Shown here piece by piece: positions 16,108 through 25,564 of a stretch of DNA of 64,000 nt (the first letter of the stretch is position 1; every line of letters starts with the position of its first letter). The notes under the pieces are model-generated. The model had not been told where the DNA came from and made no database searches. It was given only the letters and a program-made list of their open reading frames with translations. A program made the translations under genes and the position numbers. Source of the DNA: Clostridia bacterium. GTDB lineage: Bacteria; Bacillota; Clostridia; Lachnospirales; Anaerotignaceae. Location of the stretch: positions 39,547-103,546 of the forward strand of contig JALFWW010000017.1 of NCBI GenBank assembly GCA_022786605.1, written 5' to 3'.

Positions 16108-18345
16108 ATGATTGGATTTGAACAGTTGAACAATATGCAGCAAAAGGCGGTTATGCAGACAGAAGGTCCCGTTTTGGTGCTGGCAGGCGCTGGCAGCGGT
16201 AAGACAGGGGCTTTGACTGTCCGTATCGCCCATTTGCTGGAAACAGGCGTAAAACCTTGGAACATTCTGGCGATTACTTTCACCAACAAAGCAGCTAAGG
16301 AAATGCGGGAACGTGTGGACAAACTGGTTGGACAGGGCGCGGAAGATATCTGGATCAGCACCTTCCATTCCACCTGTGTGCGTATCCTGCGCAGAGAAAT
16401 CAGCCATCTGGATTATGACGGTCAGTTCTCTATTTATGACGCTGACGATCAGGAAAAAGTCATGAAGGAAGTATTCAAACGCCTGAATATGAGCCCCATC
16501 GACAAGAGTTTTTCCGTTCGTGCGGCTATTTCTCAGATCAGCAAACAGAAAGAAGAAATGGTCAGCTGGGAAGACTACGCAAAGACTGTAGACCCTTTTG
16601 ACATCAAAGGCAAACGTCTGGCAAAGGTATACCAGCTTTATCAGCAGCTGTTGAAAGAAAGCAACGCTCTGGACTTTGACGATCTGATCTATAAGACGGT
16701 TCTGCTGTTCCGTACCCATCCGGAAGTGCTGGATAAATATCAGGAACGTTTCCGTTATATCATGGTAGACGAATATCAGGACACCAACACATCCCAGTAT
16801 GAGCTGGTACACATGCTGGCGGCAAAATACCAGAATCTGTGCGTGGTAGGGGACGACGACCAGAGTATTTATGGCTGGAGAGGCGCTAACATCCGCAATA
16901 TTCTGGATTTTGAAAAAGACTTCCCTAACACAACGGTCATCAAACTGGAACAGAACTATCGTTCCACCAAAAAAATTCTGGATGCGGCAAACGCGGTCAT
17001 CCATAATAATGTGACCAGAAAAGAAAAATCTCTGTGGACAGAAAATGACAGCGGCAGCATCATCCATATTTATAAAGCAGACAACGAATACGATGAAGCA
17101 CGCTATGTGGCAGAACAGATCGAACAGCTTCAGAAAGAAGGCAAGAGCCTGAATAACTTTGCGGTACTGTATCGTGCCAACGCACAGTCCCGTACCGTGG
17201 AAGACCAGCTGGTGAAAAAAGGCATCCCTTATCGTCTGTTTGGCGGCGTGCGTTTCTATGAAAGAAAAGAAATCAGAGACATTCTTTCTTATCTGAAAGT
17301 GCTGGCAAACCCTGCCGATACCATTGCCCTGCGGAGAATCATCAATGTGCCTAAACGTGGTATCGGGGATACTTCTTTGGAAAAAGTGGTAACCTATGCC
17401 CAGAACCATGGCATGGGGCTTTATGAAGCATTGGCGCATCTGGATGATATGCCGGAATTGAAAACAAGAGTGAAGAAGTTCAAGGAATTCTATGAACTCT
17501 TTGAAAGCCTGCGTCGTGATTATGAAGGCATGACAGCGGCAGAACTCATTGACGCCGTTGTAAAACGCAGCGGCTACCTGCAGCAGCTTTTGACAGAAGG
17601 CACTGACGAAGCACTGGCAAGAATTGAAAACATCGACGAATTTGTCAATAAAGCAACAGAATATGATAAACAGAATCCCGAAGCAGGTCTGGAAGGATTT
17701 TTGGAAGAAGTGGCTCTGGTGGCTGACATTGACGGATACAACGAAGGGGACGAAAGTGTGGTGCTGATGACACTCCACAGCGCAAAAGGTCTGGAATTCC
17801 CTTATGTATTCATCATCGGTATGGAAGAAGGCATTTTCCCCGGCTATCGTGCGGTGATGTTCGGCGGCGAAAAAGAAATTGAGGAAGAACGCCGTCTGTG
17901 CTATGTAGGTATCACCCGCGCAAAAGAAGTGCTTTACATGACCCACGCAAAAAGCCGTATGCAGCATGGTCTGACACAGTACAATCCACCTTCCCGTTTC
18001 CTGAAGGAAATCCCTCAGGATTTGGTGGATATGCCTACTCGTCAGATGTCTGATATGGCGAAGAAATACGCAATGCGGGAAAGCATGAAAGTAAGCCCTG
18101 TGACACCTGCACGCAGCAAGGTGAATCCTTATGCTCAGCCCATCAAACGGGAAATGCCTGCGCCTAAGGACTTTAAGCTGGATTATGAAGTAGGGGATAA
18201 AGTCCGTGCGCCCAAGTACGGCATTGGCGTTGTCAAATCCATTCAGGGCGGCGGCGCAGATTTTGAAGTAGAGGTATCCTTCGGCGAAAAAGGAACCAAG
18301 AAATTTATGGCAAAACTTTCCAAGCTGATCAAAGTCAGCGAATAA
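16108..18345 (+). CDS. pcrA: ATP-dependent DNA helicase PcrA (UvrD family)
   Basis: This 745-residue SF1A 3'-5' helicase acts in repair and replication-fork maintenance. Motifs seen are Walker A GAGSGKT near 27, motif II VDEYQDTNTSQ near 220, GDDDQSIYGWRG, QNYRS, motif V TLHSAKGLEFPYVF and motif VI YVGITRAKE. The C-terminus carries the Tudor-like PcrA domain (DYEVGDKVRAPKYGIG) that binds RNA polymerase in relatives. The ATG at 16108 follows CAGGAG; an ORF start at 16027 adds residues unlike the family. It is followed by ligA after about 20 bases. Confidence 0.95.
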   Translation: MIGFEQLNNMQQKAVMQTEGPVLVLAGAGSGKTGALTVRIAHLLETGVKPWNILAITFTNKAAKEMRERVDKLVGQGAEDIWISTFHSTCVRILRREISHLDYDGQFSIYDADDQEKVMKEVFKRLNMSPIDKSFSVRAAISQISKQKEEMVSWEDYAKTVDPFDIKGKRLAKVYQLYQQLLKESNALDFDDLIYKTVLLFRTHPEVLDKYQERFRYIMVDEYQDTNTSQYELVHMLAAKYQNLCVVGDDDQSIYGWRGANIRNILDFEKDFPNTTVIKLEQNYRSTKKILDAANAVIHNNVTRKEKSLWTENDSGSIIHIYKADNEYDEARYVAEQIEQLQKEGKSLNNFAVLYRANAQSRTVEDQLVKKGIPYRLFGGVRFYERKEIRDILSYLKVLANPADTIALRRIINVPKRGIGDTSLEKVVTYAQNHGMGLYEALAHLDDMPELKTRVKKFKEFYELFESLRRDYEGMTAAELIDAVVKRSGYLQQLLTEGTDEALARIENIDEFVNKATEYDKQNPEAGLEGFLEEVALVADIDGYNEGDESVVLMTLHSAKGLEFPYVFIIGMEEGIFPGYRAVMFGGEKEIEEERRLCYVGITRAKEVLYMTHAKSRMQHGLTQYNPPSRFLKEIPQDLVDMPTRQMSDMAKKYAMRESMKVSPVTPARSKVNPYAQPIKREMPAPKDFKLDYEVGDKVRAPKYGIGVVKSIQGGGADFEVEVSFGEKGTKKFMAKLSKLIKVSE

Positions 18346-18366
18346 TTTTTGGGAGCGATGCGGAAT

Positions 18367-20322
18367 ATGGAGAGAATGAAGGAACTGGTTGCCCTCCTCA
18401 ATGAGGCAGCGGAAGCCTATTATCAGAAAGATACAGAAATCATGTCCAACCAGCAGTATGACGCACTCTATGATGAATTGGTGCGGCTGGAAGCGGAAAC
18501 AGGCATGGTGCTGGCAAATAGCCCTACACAGAACGTGGGCTATACGGTTTTGAGCAATCTGCAAAAAATCCGTCACGAAAGCCCCATTTTGTCGCTGGAT
18601 AAAACAAAAGACCCCTTGAAGCTTCAAAGCTTCTTGGGGGATAAGAAAGGCATTTTGTCATGGAAACTGGATGGCTTGACCATTGTGCTGAAATATAGTG
18701 GCGGCGAACTGGTGCAGGCAATCACCAGAGGCAATGGGGAAATCGGCGAAGATGTGACCCATAATGCCCGTGTGTTTGCCAATCTGCCTTTGAAGATTGC
18801 TTTTGACGGAGAATTGGTGCTCAGAGGCGAAGGGGTTATTTCTTATTCAGAGTTCCAGAGAATCAATGAGGAATTGGGCGAAGGGGAAACATACAAAAAT
18901 CCCAGAAATCTTTGCAGCGGTACCGTAAGACAGCTGAACAGCGAAATTGCCGCAAAGAGAAATGTGCAGTTTTTTGCTTTTACATTGGTAAGTGCGGAAG
19001 GAAAAGAACTTTCCGACAGCAAAGCAGAAAATATGCAGTGGCTGGCTTCTTTGGGCTTTACAGTGGTGGAATCCAAAGTGGTCACAGGCGATACCATACT
19101 GAATGCGGTGGAATATTTCCGGGAACATATCGAAGGCAATGACATTGCATCTGACGGTTTGGTGCTGACATTTGACAGCATCTCTTACAGCCATAGTCTG
19201 GGACGAACTGCCAAATTCCCGAAGGACTCCATTGCTTTCAAATGGGCAGATGAAATGGCGGAAACGACTCTGCGGGAAATTGAATGGAACACTTCCCGTA
19301 CAGGACTTATGAATCCCATTGCGGTTTTTGACCCTGTGGAACTGGAAGGCTCTACGGTAAGCCGTGCCAGTGTACACAACGTGAGTATTCTGGAAGAATT
19401 GGCACTGGGCATTGGGGATACCATCAAGGTCTATAAGGCAAATATGATCATTCCCCAGATTGCGGAAAATCTTACTCGTTCCGCTTCAGCGGAAATCCCT
19501 GCCCATTGCTTCGTATGCGGCGGTGAAACGGAAGTGCGTAGCCTTAGGGATGGGAAAGCATTGTACTGCACCAATCCCAGCTGTCAGGCACAGCGTGTCC
19601 AGACATTGAGCCACTTTGTTTCCAGAGATGCCATGAACATGGAAGGGCTTTCTGAAGAAACTCTGAAAAAATTCTTGGAAAAAGGTTTTATCAATCAGTA
19701 TCCCGATCTGTTCCGTTTGGAAGAACACAAAGACGCCATTTTGGAAATGGATGGGTTTGGTGAAAAATCTTATAACAATCTCATTGCTTCCGTGGAAAAA
19801 GCAAAAGATGTCTATCTGGCAAACTTCATTTATGCCCTTGGTATCAACCATGTAGGTCTGCGGAACGCGAAACTGCTCTGCAAGTCTTTTGACAACGATT
19901 TGGAAAAGATCAAGGCGGCAGAAACGGAAGAATTGGCAGCTATCGAAGGCTTTGGGGAAATCATTGCCCATAGTATCCATCAGTATTTCCATGATGAACA
20001 GCATCTTGCTTTGCTGGCAGATGCTTTGCCATACATGCGTTTCCGTGTGGAAGAAGTGCAGGATACTTCTCAGTCACCCCTCAACGGCTTGACATTTGTA
20101 GTAACAGGTGATCTGGAGCAATTTGCAAATCGAAAGGAATTGGCTGCCTATATTGAAGCCAATGGCGGTAAAGTGACAGGCAGTGTAACAAAGAAAACCA
20201 ATTTCCTCATCAACAATGATGTCCATTCCACATCCTCAAAAAATAAGAAAGCGCAGGAACTGGGGATTCCTATTTTGGATGAAAATGCTTTTGTGGAACG
20301 GTTTGGTAAAAAAGAAGAATAA
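18367..20322 (+). CDS. ligA: NAD+-dependent DNA ligase LigA
   Basis: LigA seals nicks using NAD+. Features in order are the NMN-binding Ia domain (YDALYDELVRLE), SPTQNVG, the adenylated lysine in SWKLDGLTIVL (K100), TRGNGEIGEDVT, an OB fold, a four-cysteine zinc finger (CFVCGG to CTNPSC), helix-hairpin-helix repeats and a C-terminal BRCT domain (FVVTGDLEQF). SLDKT replaces the more common SLDNAF, a version I associate with Lachnospiraceae. The start is uncertain: TTG at 18349, ATG at 18358 or ATG at 18367; I use 18367 because GGGAG is then 11 bases upstream and the N-terminus aligns with the family. Confidence 0.92.
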   Translation: MERMKELVALLNEAAEAYYQKDTEIMSNQQYDALYDELVRLEAETGMVLANSPTQNVGYTVLSNLQKIRHESPILSLDKTKDPLKLQSFLGDKKGILSWKLDGLTIVLKYSGGELVQAITRGNGEIGEDVTHNARVFANLPLKIAFDGELVLRGEGVISYSEFQRINEELGEGETYKNPRNLCSGTVRQLNSEIAAKRNVQFFAFTLVSAEGKELSDSKAENMQWLASLGFTVVESKVVTGDTILNAVEYFREHIEGNDIASDGLVLTFDSISYSHSLGRTAKFPKDSIAFKWADEMAETTLREIEWNTSRTGLMNPIAVFDPVELEGSTVSRASVHNVSILEELALGIGDTIKVYKANMIIPQIAENLTRSASAEIPAHCFVCGGETEVRSLRDGKALYCTNPSCQAQRVQTLSHFVSRDAMNMEGLSEETLKKFLEKGFINQYPDLFRLEEHKDAILEMDGFGEKSYNNLIASVEKAKDVYLANFIYALGINHVGLRNAKLLCKSFDNDLEKIKAAETEELAAIEGFGEIIAHSIHQYFHDEQHLALLADALPYMRFRVEEVQDTSQSPLNGLTFVVTGDLEQFANRKELAAYIEANGGKVTGSVTKKTNFLINNDVHSTSSKNKKAQELGIPILDENAFVERFGKKEE

Positions 20323-20328
20323 ATATAC

Positions 20329-20369
20329 AAAGCGACTCATTTTTGACGATAAAAATGAGTCGCTTTTTT
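20329..20369 (+). terminator. Intrinsic terminator after ligA
   Basis: A 16-bp perfect stem, AAAGCGACTCATTTTT against AAAAATGAGTCGCTTT, is followed by more T. Confidence 0.9.
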
Positions 20370-20510
20370 ATAAAATGATACAAGATATTTGCTGCAAAAC
20401 TACTTCGTCCATGATGCACGAAAGATGATGTTTTTTGAGGAATCTCTTTTCTGGAAATATAAAAAAATAGCATGTTTTCAACTTTTTTATCTGTATTTTT
20501 TCTGATATTT

Positions 20511-20519
20511 TGTTATAAT
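20511..20519 (+). promoter_or_regulatory. Extended -10 promoter of the lysR gene
   Basis: TGTTATAAT (TG-n-TATAAT) lies 30 bases before the ATG; no good -35 is present. Confidence 0.55.
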
Positions 20520-20548
20520 AAAAATATAGAAAGGCGGGAGAGGTTACT

Positions 20549-21436
20549 ATGAACTTAAACCAGCTGTATTATTTCAAGACTTTGGCAGAGTTAGAACATT
20601 ATACAAAAGCTGCCGAGAAACTGAATATTTCACAGCCGACCCTAAGTCATTCCATCGCGGCGATGGAAAAGGAGTTGGGTGCCTTCCTTTTCGAAAAACA
20701 GGGACGAAATGTGGTACTGACAAAATACGGCAGAATTTACATGTTTTATGTGGAAAATGCTCTGACTCAGCTGGAACTGGGGAAAAACCAGATCGAGCGG
20801 TTGGTGGCGGAAGGCGGCGGTCATGTAGGTCTGGCCTATATGACATCCGTAGGAACCAATTTTGTGCCGGAAATTATTGCAGGCTTTCTGGATGATCCCC
20901 AGAACAAAAACATTTCTTTCTCTTGTTACGAAGGCAATACCAAAACATTACTTTACAACCTGAAGCGGGAAAAATATGATTTGATTTTCTGCTCCATGGT
21001 GGAAAATGAGAGTGATGTGGAATTTATTCCTGTTTATGAACAAGGTCTGGTGGTCATTGTGCCGGAAAATCATCCTCTGGCAGAAAAAGAAAAAGTGACC
21101 ATTCAGGATATTTGTCCATATCCCCTCATCTGCTATACAAAAGAAAGTGGGATGCGCCGTATCATTGATGATTTGTTTGTCAAAGCGCAGATCATGCCAA
21201 ACATCCTTTGTCAGTTCGAAGATGTCAACTCTATGGCAGGGCTGGTGGCGGCTAATCAGGGCATCGCGATCATCACAGATAATCCATCCATACAGAATTA
21301 TAAAGTTACAAAACTGGAATTTGACACGCCTTATTCCAAACGAATGGTATATATGGCTTATGTGCTCAATCGGTATCTGCCTCCGGCAGTGGAAAAGTTC
21401 AAAGAGTACATCATTCAGCGTACAAAAGAAAAGTAA
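20549..21436 (+). CDS. LysR-family transcriptional regulator
   Basis: This 295-residue regulator has the N-terminal winged helix (MNLNQLYYFKTLAELEHYTK, with helix-turn-helix KAAEKLNISQPTLSHSI near residues 20-36) and a C-terminal periplasmic-binding-like effector domain. It stands alone, followed by a terminator and a convergent methyltransferase gene. LysR proteins usually control a divergent gene, but upstream here is only ligA in the same direction, so the target is not evident. Confidence 0.9.
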   Translation: MNLNQLYYFKTLAELEHYTKAAEKLNISQPTLSHSIAAMEKELGAFLFEKQGRNVVLTKYGRIYMFYVENALTQLELGKNQIERLVAEGGGHVGLAYMTSVGTNFVPEIIAGFLDDPQNKNISFSCYEGNTKTLLYNLKREKYDLIFCSMVENESDVEFIPVYEQGLVVIVPENHPLAEKEKVTIQDICPYPLICYTKESGMRRIIDDLFVKAQIMPNILCQFEDVNSMAGLVAANQGIAIITDNPSIQNYKVTKLEFDTPYSKRMVYMAYVLNRYLPPAVEKFKEYIIQRTKEK

Positions 21437-21444
21437 ATATGAAG

Positions 21445-21477
21445 AAACGGCTGAGGTAAATTGCCTCAGCCGTTTTT
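21445..21477. terminator. Bidirectional intrinsic terminator
   Basis: AAACGGCTGAGG pairs with CCTCAGCCGTTT; T runs on both strands serve the convergent lysR and methyltransferase genes. Confidence 0.9.
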
Positions 21478-21480
21478 ATA

Positions 21481-22188
21481 TTATTGATGACAAGCTTTCA
21501 GAAAAATAAAGTTCATATGTTTTCCAGCACCATGTTCCATGGCTGGTCTGTCGCCTATGGCATATGGATTGTCTGTTGCCAGCCAGTCAGCCCAGGCATC
21601 GTCAGCACAGGGAAGTTCTGTGATGGATAGCAGATGGGTATGTTCTTCCTGTTCAAACAGTGTTTTCCACCACTGGATGGGCTGGAATGTTGTCAGATCT
21701 TCTTCCGTCCAGCTTAGCAAAAGTTCTGGTGGTGTAGGTGAAGGCAGAGGAGCCTTCCAGCCGGGGAAGATCAGTGCGGCAAAACCATCTGGTTTTAGCA
21801 AAGGCAGGATTTTTTCAGCGAAAAAACCTGCTTCTGCCCCAAAATAATGATAGGCATCCACGCTGATAATGGCGTCAAAAAATCCTTCCGCAAAAGGCAG
21901 TGCGTTGGCATCAGCATAGATAGGAAAAATCTGCTGATCCATTCCAAGGCTGCGGAAAAATTCATGATTTTCCGTAGGAGAAATCCAAAGATCGGCAGCG
22001 AAAACAGTCACATCATATTCCTTAGCCAAATAAAGAGAGGACAACCCTTTGCCGCAGCCAAGGTCTAAAACGCGCATGCCTTTTTTCAGTGGCAGATCGG
22101 CTCCTTCCAAAAGACGAATGACATTGGGACCCATGAGGTATGTGCCATTACAATAAGGTGTGTAATCAAATTTTTTTTCTTTTTTCAT
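21481..22188 (-). CDS. Class I SAM-dependent methyltransferase
   Basis: This 235-residue methyltransferase has the SAM-binding motif I (VLDLGCGKGLSSLYLA near residues 40-55), the acidic motif II (FAADLW) and IISVDAYHYFG as motif IV. The substrate is unknown; the fold resembles small-molecule methylases. Its ribosome site AAAGGA (22198-22203) lies 9 bases before the ATG but can pair with 22234-22240, and a multi-branched structure lies just upstream. Expression is thus probably controlled by an RNA leader. Confidence 0.85.
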   Translation of the reverse strand: MKKEKKFDYTPYCNGTYLMGPNVIRLLEGADLPLKKGMRVLDLGCGKGLSSLYLAKEYDVTVFAADLWISPTENHEFFRSLGMDQQIFPIYADANALPFAEGFFDAIISVDAYHYFGAEAGFFAEKILPLLKPDGFAALIFPGWKAPLPSPTPPELLLSWTEEDLTTFQPIQWWKTLFEQEEHTHLLSITELPCADDAWADWLATDNPYAIGDRPAMEHGAGKHMNFIFLKACHQ

Positions 22189-22197
22189 CGTAAAACA

Positions 22198-22353
22198 TCC
22201 TTTTCTTTAATTTCGTTTGTTTTTTTAGAAATGGAAAAGGGAATCTTTGTAATCTGTTGAAAAAGTTCATGAAAGACATCTTGTCTGCAAATTTCAGAAC
22301 TGTGAATCACAGGCAGGAAAATAAAACTGCCTTTTCGTAAATCACAAAGATTC
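22198..22353 (-). promoter_or_regulatory. Structured 5' leader, candidate riboswitch with ribosome-site sequestration
   Basis: On the minus strand a perfect 10-bp stem (GAATCTTTGT from 22353 down, ACAAAGATTC ending at 22241) closes a multibranch region. Inside are AGGCAG/CTGCCT (22311-22316 with 22327-22332), GTGA/TCAC and AGACA/TGTCT (22274-22278 with 22282-22286). Immediately 3', CCTTTTC (22240-22234) can pair with GAAAAGG (22205-22199), which contains the ribosome site. The arrangement matches a translational riboswitch, but it does not match any class I can recall. Confidence 0.5.
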
Positions 22354-22400
22354 TTACATAACAATGGTCAAATAGACATCTCCTTTTTATTTTTTTTATT

Positions 22401-22423
22401 AAAAAAGAATGGTATTCTTTTTT
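22401..22423 (-). terminator. Intrinsic terminator of the S58 peptidase gene
   Basis: AAAAAAGAAT pairs with ATTCTTTTTT around a 3-base loop just after the peptidase stop. The stem is A/T-rich, so readthrough into the leader is plausible. Confidence 0.6.
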
Positions 22424-22430
22424 GTTGAAT

Positions 22431-23363
22431 TTATAAATTTATATTTGCCATTTTCACAGCTCGCAATACAGCCTGTTCTGTGACTTTTGCAGCCAAAATC
22501 CCCACAACATCAACGGGAGCGGTGGGCAGTTCCAGTTCTTCTGTGGACATACAGAACAGGGTATCTCCATCCAGGGTGGTATGAATGGGTCGGATGCACC
22601 GCGCCAGACCATCATGCGCCATACCGGCAACTTTTGCAGCCTGGGCTTTTGTCAGTTTCACATTGGTGGCGATGATGCCAATGGTGGTGTTTTTGCCGCC
22701 AAAGGAAAGGGAAGATGCGGCTTTGATGACGCCTTCTTCCGTATTGGCGAAGGTACCATCAGGATTTTTGGTGCCGGCAATGATCTTGCCGTTTTCCCAG
22801 ACATCCCCAAAAGCGTTCACTGCAATGAGAGCGGCAACGGTGATGCCGTTTTCTGTGGTTTCAGCCCAAGAACCAATGCCGCTGTTGCAGCAGTGTTCCA
22901 CGCCATTCAGTTTCCCTACCGTTGCGCCGCAGCCTGCACCGTAATCCCCTTCCATGAGGATTTCATCGGAAGCAGCTTCACAGGCAGCTCTGCCCATGGC
23001 TTTGTCAGGACGCACAAAAGCATCCCCATAACCCAGATCAAAAAGAACGGCAGAGGGAACGATGGGAACTTTTGTGACACCTACATCAAAGCCGATGCCT
23101 TTTTCTTCCAGATAATCCATAACGCCGCTGGCAGCTTCCAGACCAAAAGCGGAACCGCCGGACAGAACAACAGCCTGAACTTTTTCCATGGCATTGATGG
23201 GGTTCAGCAGGTCTGTTTCTCTGGTGCCGGGAGCGGCACCGCGGACATCTACGCCGCAGACAGCGCCTTTTTCCGCAATGACAACCGTGACCCCTGTTTT
23301 GGCTTCTGTATTTTGTGCCTGACCGACTTTCAGGCCTTTGATATCTAAAATATTATGTTTCAT
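22431..23363 (-). CDS. S58-family P1 peptidase (DmpA/NylC-like, self-processing)
   Basis: This 310-residue N-terminal-nucleophile hydrolase resembles DmpA aminopeptidases and NylC amide hydrolases. Conserved stretches are DVRGAAPGTRETDLL, VLSGGSAFGLEAASG and GAGCGATVGK. The expected autocleavage site is Asn225-Thr226 in GGKNTTIG, which would free Thr226 as the nucleophile. The natural substrate (beta-peptides, cyclic amides or D-amino-acid peptides) is unknown. It has no operon partner other than the leader and methyltransferase downstream. Confidence 0.9.
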   Translation of the reverse strand: MKHNILDIKGLKVGQAQNTEAKTGVTVVIAEKGAVCGVDVRGAAPGTRETDLLNPINAMEKVQAVVLSGGSAFGLEAASGVMDYLEEKGIGFDVGVTKVPIVPSAVLFDLGYGDAFVRPDKAMGRAACEAASDEILMEGDYGAGCGATVGKLNGVEHCCNSGIGSWAETTENGITVAALIAVNAFGDVWENGKIIAGTKNPDGTFANTEEGVIKAASSLSFGGKNTTIGIIATNVKLTKAQAAKVAGMAHDGLARCIRPIHTTLDGDTLFCMSTEELELPTAPVDVVGILAAKVTEQAVLRAVKMANINL

Positions 23364-23492
23364 ATTTGCCTCCTGAAGGTACGTTTTCTTTTATATTAAC
23401 TGTATTGAAATGCCTTGTAAATATGGAAAAGCACCAAAGAATCTTGACCGCCATAGAATGAAATTATCTTGGTATGTGCGGGAGGAGAAACA

Positions 23493-24746
23493 ATGGGATA
23501 TTATCGGGTGACGGGCGGCGGAACCATTGGTGGGGAATACACAGTCAGAGGCAGTAAAAACGCGGTGCTGCCCATACTTGCGGCAACCATACTTGCGGCG
23601 GATGAAGTGGTGCTGGAAAATGTGCCCCATATAACGGATGTGTTTGTTTCTCTGGAGATTTTGGAGGAACTGGGCTGCAAGACGAAATTGGAGGACAGGA
23701 CACTGACCATTGACAGCCGGAACATTGAAAACACGGAGATCAGCGAGGAAATGGTGGGGAAAATGCGTTCTTCCATACTGTATCTGGGGGCGCTGCTTGG
23801 ACGGATGAAAAAAGCCTCTCTGGGACATCCCGGCGGATGTGTCATCGGACGGCGTCCCATTGACCTGCATCTGCGGGCATTTGAGAAAATGGGTGTACGG
23901 ATTCGGGAGGAAAATGAAATTTTCCATTGTGAGGCACCTTTGCTTTTGGGGTATCATATTTATCTGGAATATCCCAGTGTGGGGGCTACGGAAAATATCC
24001 TGCTTCTTTCCGTGAAAGCCGAGGGTACAACGGTTATCCATAATGCGGCAAGAGAACCGGAAATCGTGGCTCTGGCTCGATTCCTCCGGGCATGCGGTGC
24101 GGAAATCTACGGAGAAGGAACACCTACCATCATGGTGGAAGGGGTGCGGAAACTCCATGGAGCGGTGTTCGAGGTGCCTTTTGACCGCATCGAAGCGGGG
24201 ACATTTCTTTGTGCTGCTGCCATGACGGGTGGAAAGCTGTATCTGCATGGAGCGGAAAAACAATACATGGAACAGACGCTGGAAGTGCTGGAAAAGGCTG
24301 GCTGTGGACTGCGGTATGAGGAAGATGCCGTCTATTTGCAGGCACCAACCCGACTTTTGTCGGATTTTACACTGGCAACGGGACCATATCCCGCATTCCC
24401 TACGGATATGCAGCCAATGGTCATGAGTCTATTGACATTGGCAAAAGGAACCTGTATGATGAGTGAAACAGTGTTTGAAGCACGGTTTCGTCATGTGGCG
24501 GAATTATGCCGCATGGGAGCGAATATACAGGTGCACGGTCGAAATGCGGCAGTTTTTGGCGTGGAAAAACTCCATGGCGCAAAGGTCAAAGCAACGGATT
24601 TGCGCAGCGGCGCGGCGCTTTTGCTGGCGGCTTTGGCAGCGGAAGGAGAAACCATCGTCGAAGGCAGTGCCTTTGTGGAACGGGGTTATGAAAAACTGGA
24701 GGATGCGCTGACATTTCTGGGCGGACGGGTGCAGCTGGTATCATAA
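23493..24746 (+). CDS. murA: UDP-N-acetylglucosamine 1-carboxyvinyltransferase (MurA)
   Basis: MurA transfers enolpyruvate from PEP to UDP-GlcNAc, the first committed peptidoglycan step. The 417-residue protein has the KN pair in GSKNAVLPIL (K22-N23) and the catalytic, fosfomycin-sensitive cysteine in HPGGCVIGRRPIDLH (C116). The ATG at 23493 follows GGGAGGAG; an in-frame start at 23469 is poorer. It is the first gene of the division cluster, 11 bases before ftsQ. Confidence 0.93.
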   Translation: MGYYRVTGGGTIGGEYTVRGSKNAVLPILAATILAADEVVLENVPHITDVFVSLEILEELGCKTKLEDRTLTIDSRNIENTEISEEMVGKMRSSILYLGALLGRMKKASLGHPGGCVIGRRPIDLHLRAFEKMGVRIREENEIFHCEAPLLLGYHIYLEYPSVGATENILLLSVKAEGTTVIHNAAREPEIVALARFLRACGAEIYGEGTPTIMVEGVRKLHGAVFEVPFDRIEAGTFLCAAAMTGGKLYLHGAEKQYMEQTLEVLEKAGCGLRYEEDAVYLQAPTRLLSDFTLATGPYPAFPTDMQPMVMSLLTLAKGTCMMSETVFEARFRHVAELCRMGANIQVHGRNAAVFGVEKLHGAKVKATDLRSGAALLLAALAAEGETIVEGSAFVERGYEKLEDALTFLGGRVQLVS

Positions 24747-24757
24747 AAGGTGATTAC

Positions 24758-25549
24758 ATGAGAAAAAAAAGAAAAAAACAGATCGAAGACATTGATTTGA
24801 TGGAGGAACTGGAATATTACCAGCCACATAAAAAACGGCTGGAAATTCCGCAGAAATATGTCATCGCGGCGGTGTTAATACTGCTGGCAGGGGCAGCGTT
24901 TCTGTTTTCTCCTTTTTTTGCTGTCAAAAATATCCGGGTGGAAAATTCTGAGCGGTTTGCGACGTCAGATCTTTGTGAGAGAATTGGGCTGAATCAGGGG
25001 GATAACGCCATATTCTTTAACCGCTCCAAAGCGGAAGATATTTTGCGGCAGGACCCTTATATCAAAGATGCCAGACTGGTTTGGGAATTTCCTGATACTA
25101 TGGTCATTTCTCTGACAGAACGAAAGGTAAGAGCCTATGTGCCTTATATGGGTTCTTATCTGTACATAGATGAAGAAGGGCGGGTGCTGGATGTCCAGAA
25201 TGTTTATACGGAAGGTCTGCCACTGGTCAAAGGGCTTGTATTTTCCGGTTTCCAGATAGGAGAAGTTCTGCAGGTAGAAAATCAGGAATCTTTGCAGGTG
25301 ATGCTTCAGATTTCCCAGATGATACAGAAATACAACCTGACAGAGTTTGCGGTGGAAGTGGATGTATCTAACACATCGGATATTTATGCAACGGTCAATC
25401 AAGTACAGGTACACTTGGGCACCATGGATAATATGGATCAGAAAATACGTACTATGGCGGCAGTTGTGGTGACCATTCCCAAAGAGGACAGGGGCACTTT
25501 GGATCTGAGTGACTTATCAAAGCCCATTGTGTTCCAGTATTTGTTGTAA
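24758..25549 (+). CDS. ftsQ: Cell-division protein FtsQ/DivIB
   Basis: This 263-residue bitopic membrane protein has a basic cytoplasmic tail (RKKRKKQ), one membrane segment at about residues 38-55, then a POTRA domain (FFAVKNIRVENSERF) and the FtsQ domain. It stabilises FtsB/FtsL and recruits septal synthases. Its position between murA and ftsZ is typical of Clostridia. Confidence 0.9.
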   Translation: MRKKRKKQIEDIDLMEELEYYQPHKKRLEIPQKYVIAAVLILLAGAAFLFSPFFAVKNIRVENSERFATSDLCERIGLNQGDNAIFFNRSKAEDILRQDPYIKDARLVWEFPDTMVISLTERKVRAYVPYMGSYLYIDEEGRVLDVQNVYTEGLPLVKGLVFSGFQIGEVLQVENQESLQVMLQISQMIQKYNLTEFAVEVDVSNTSDIYATVNQVQVHLGTMDNMDQKIRTMAAVVVTIPKEDRGTLDLSDLSKPIVFQYLL

Positions 25550-25564
25550 GAAGGTGACGGATAG

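Noticed and set aside
16033-18627. An 864-residue minus-strand frame opposite pcrA
   Set aside because: It is antisense to pcrA with shadow-like composition (many F, H, Q and C) and no ribosome site or domain.
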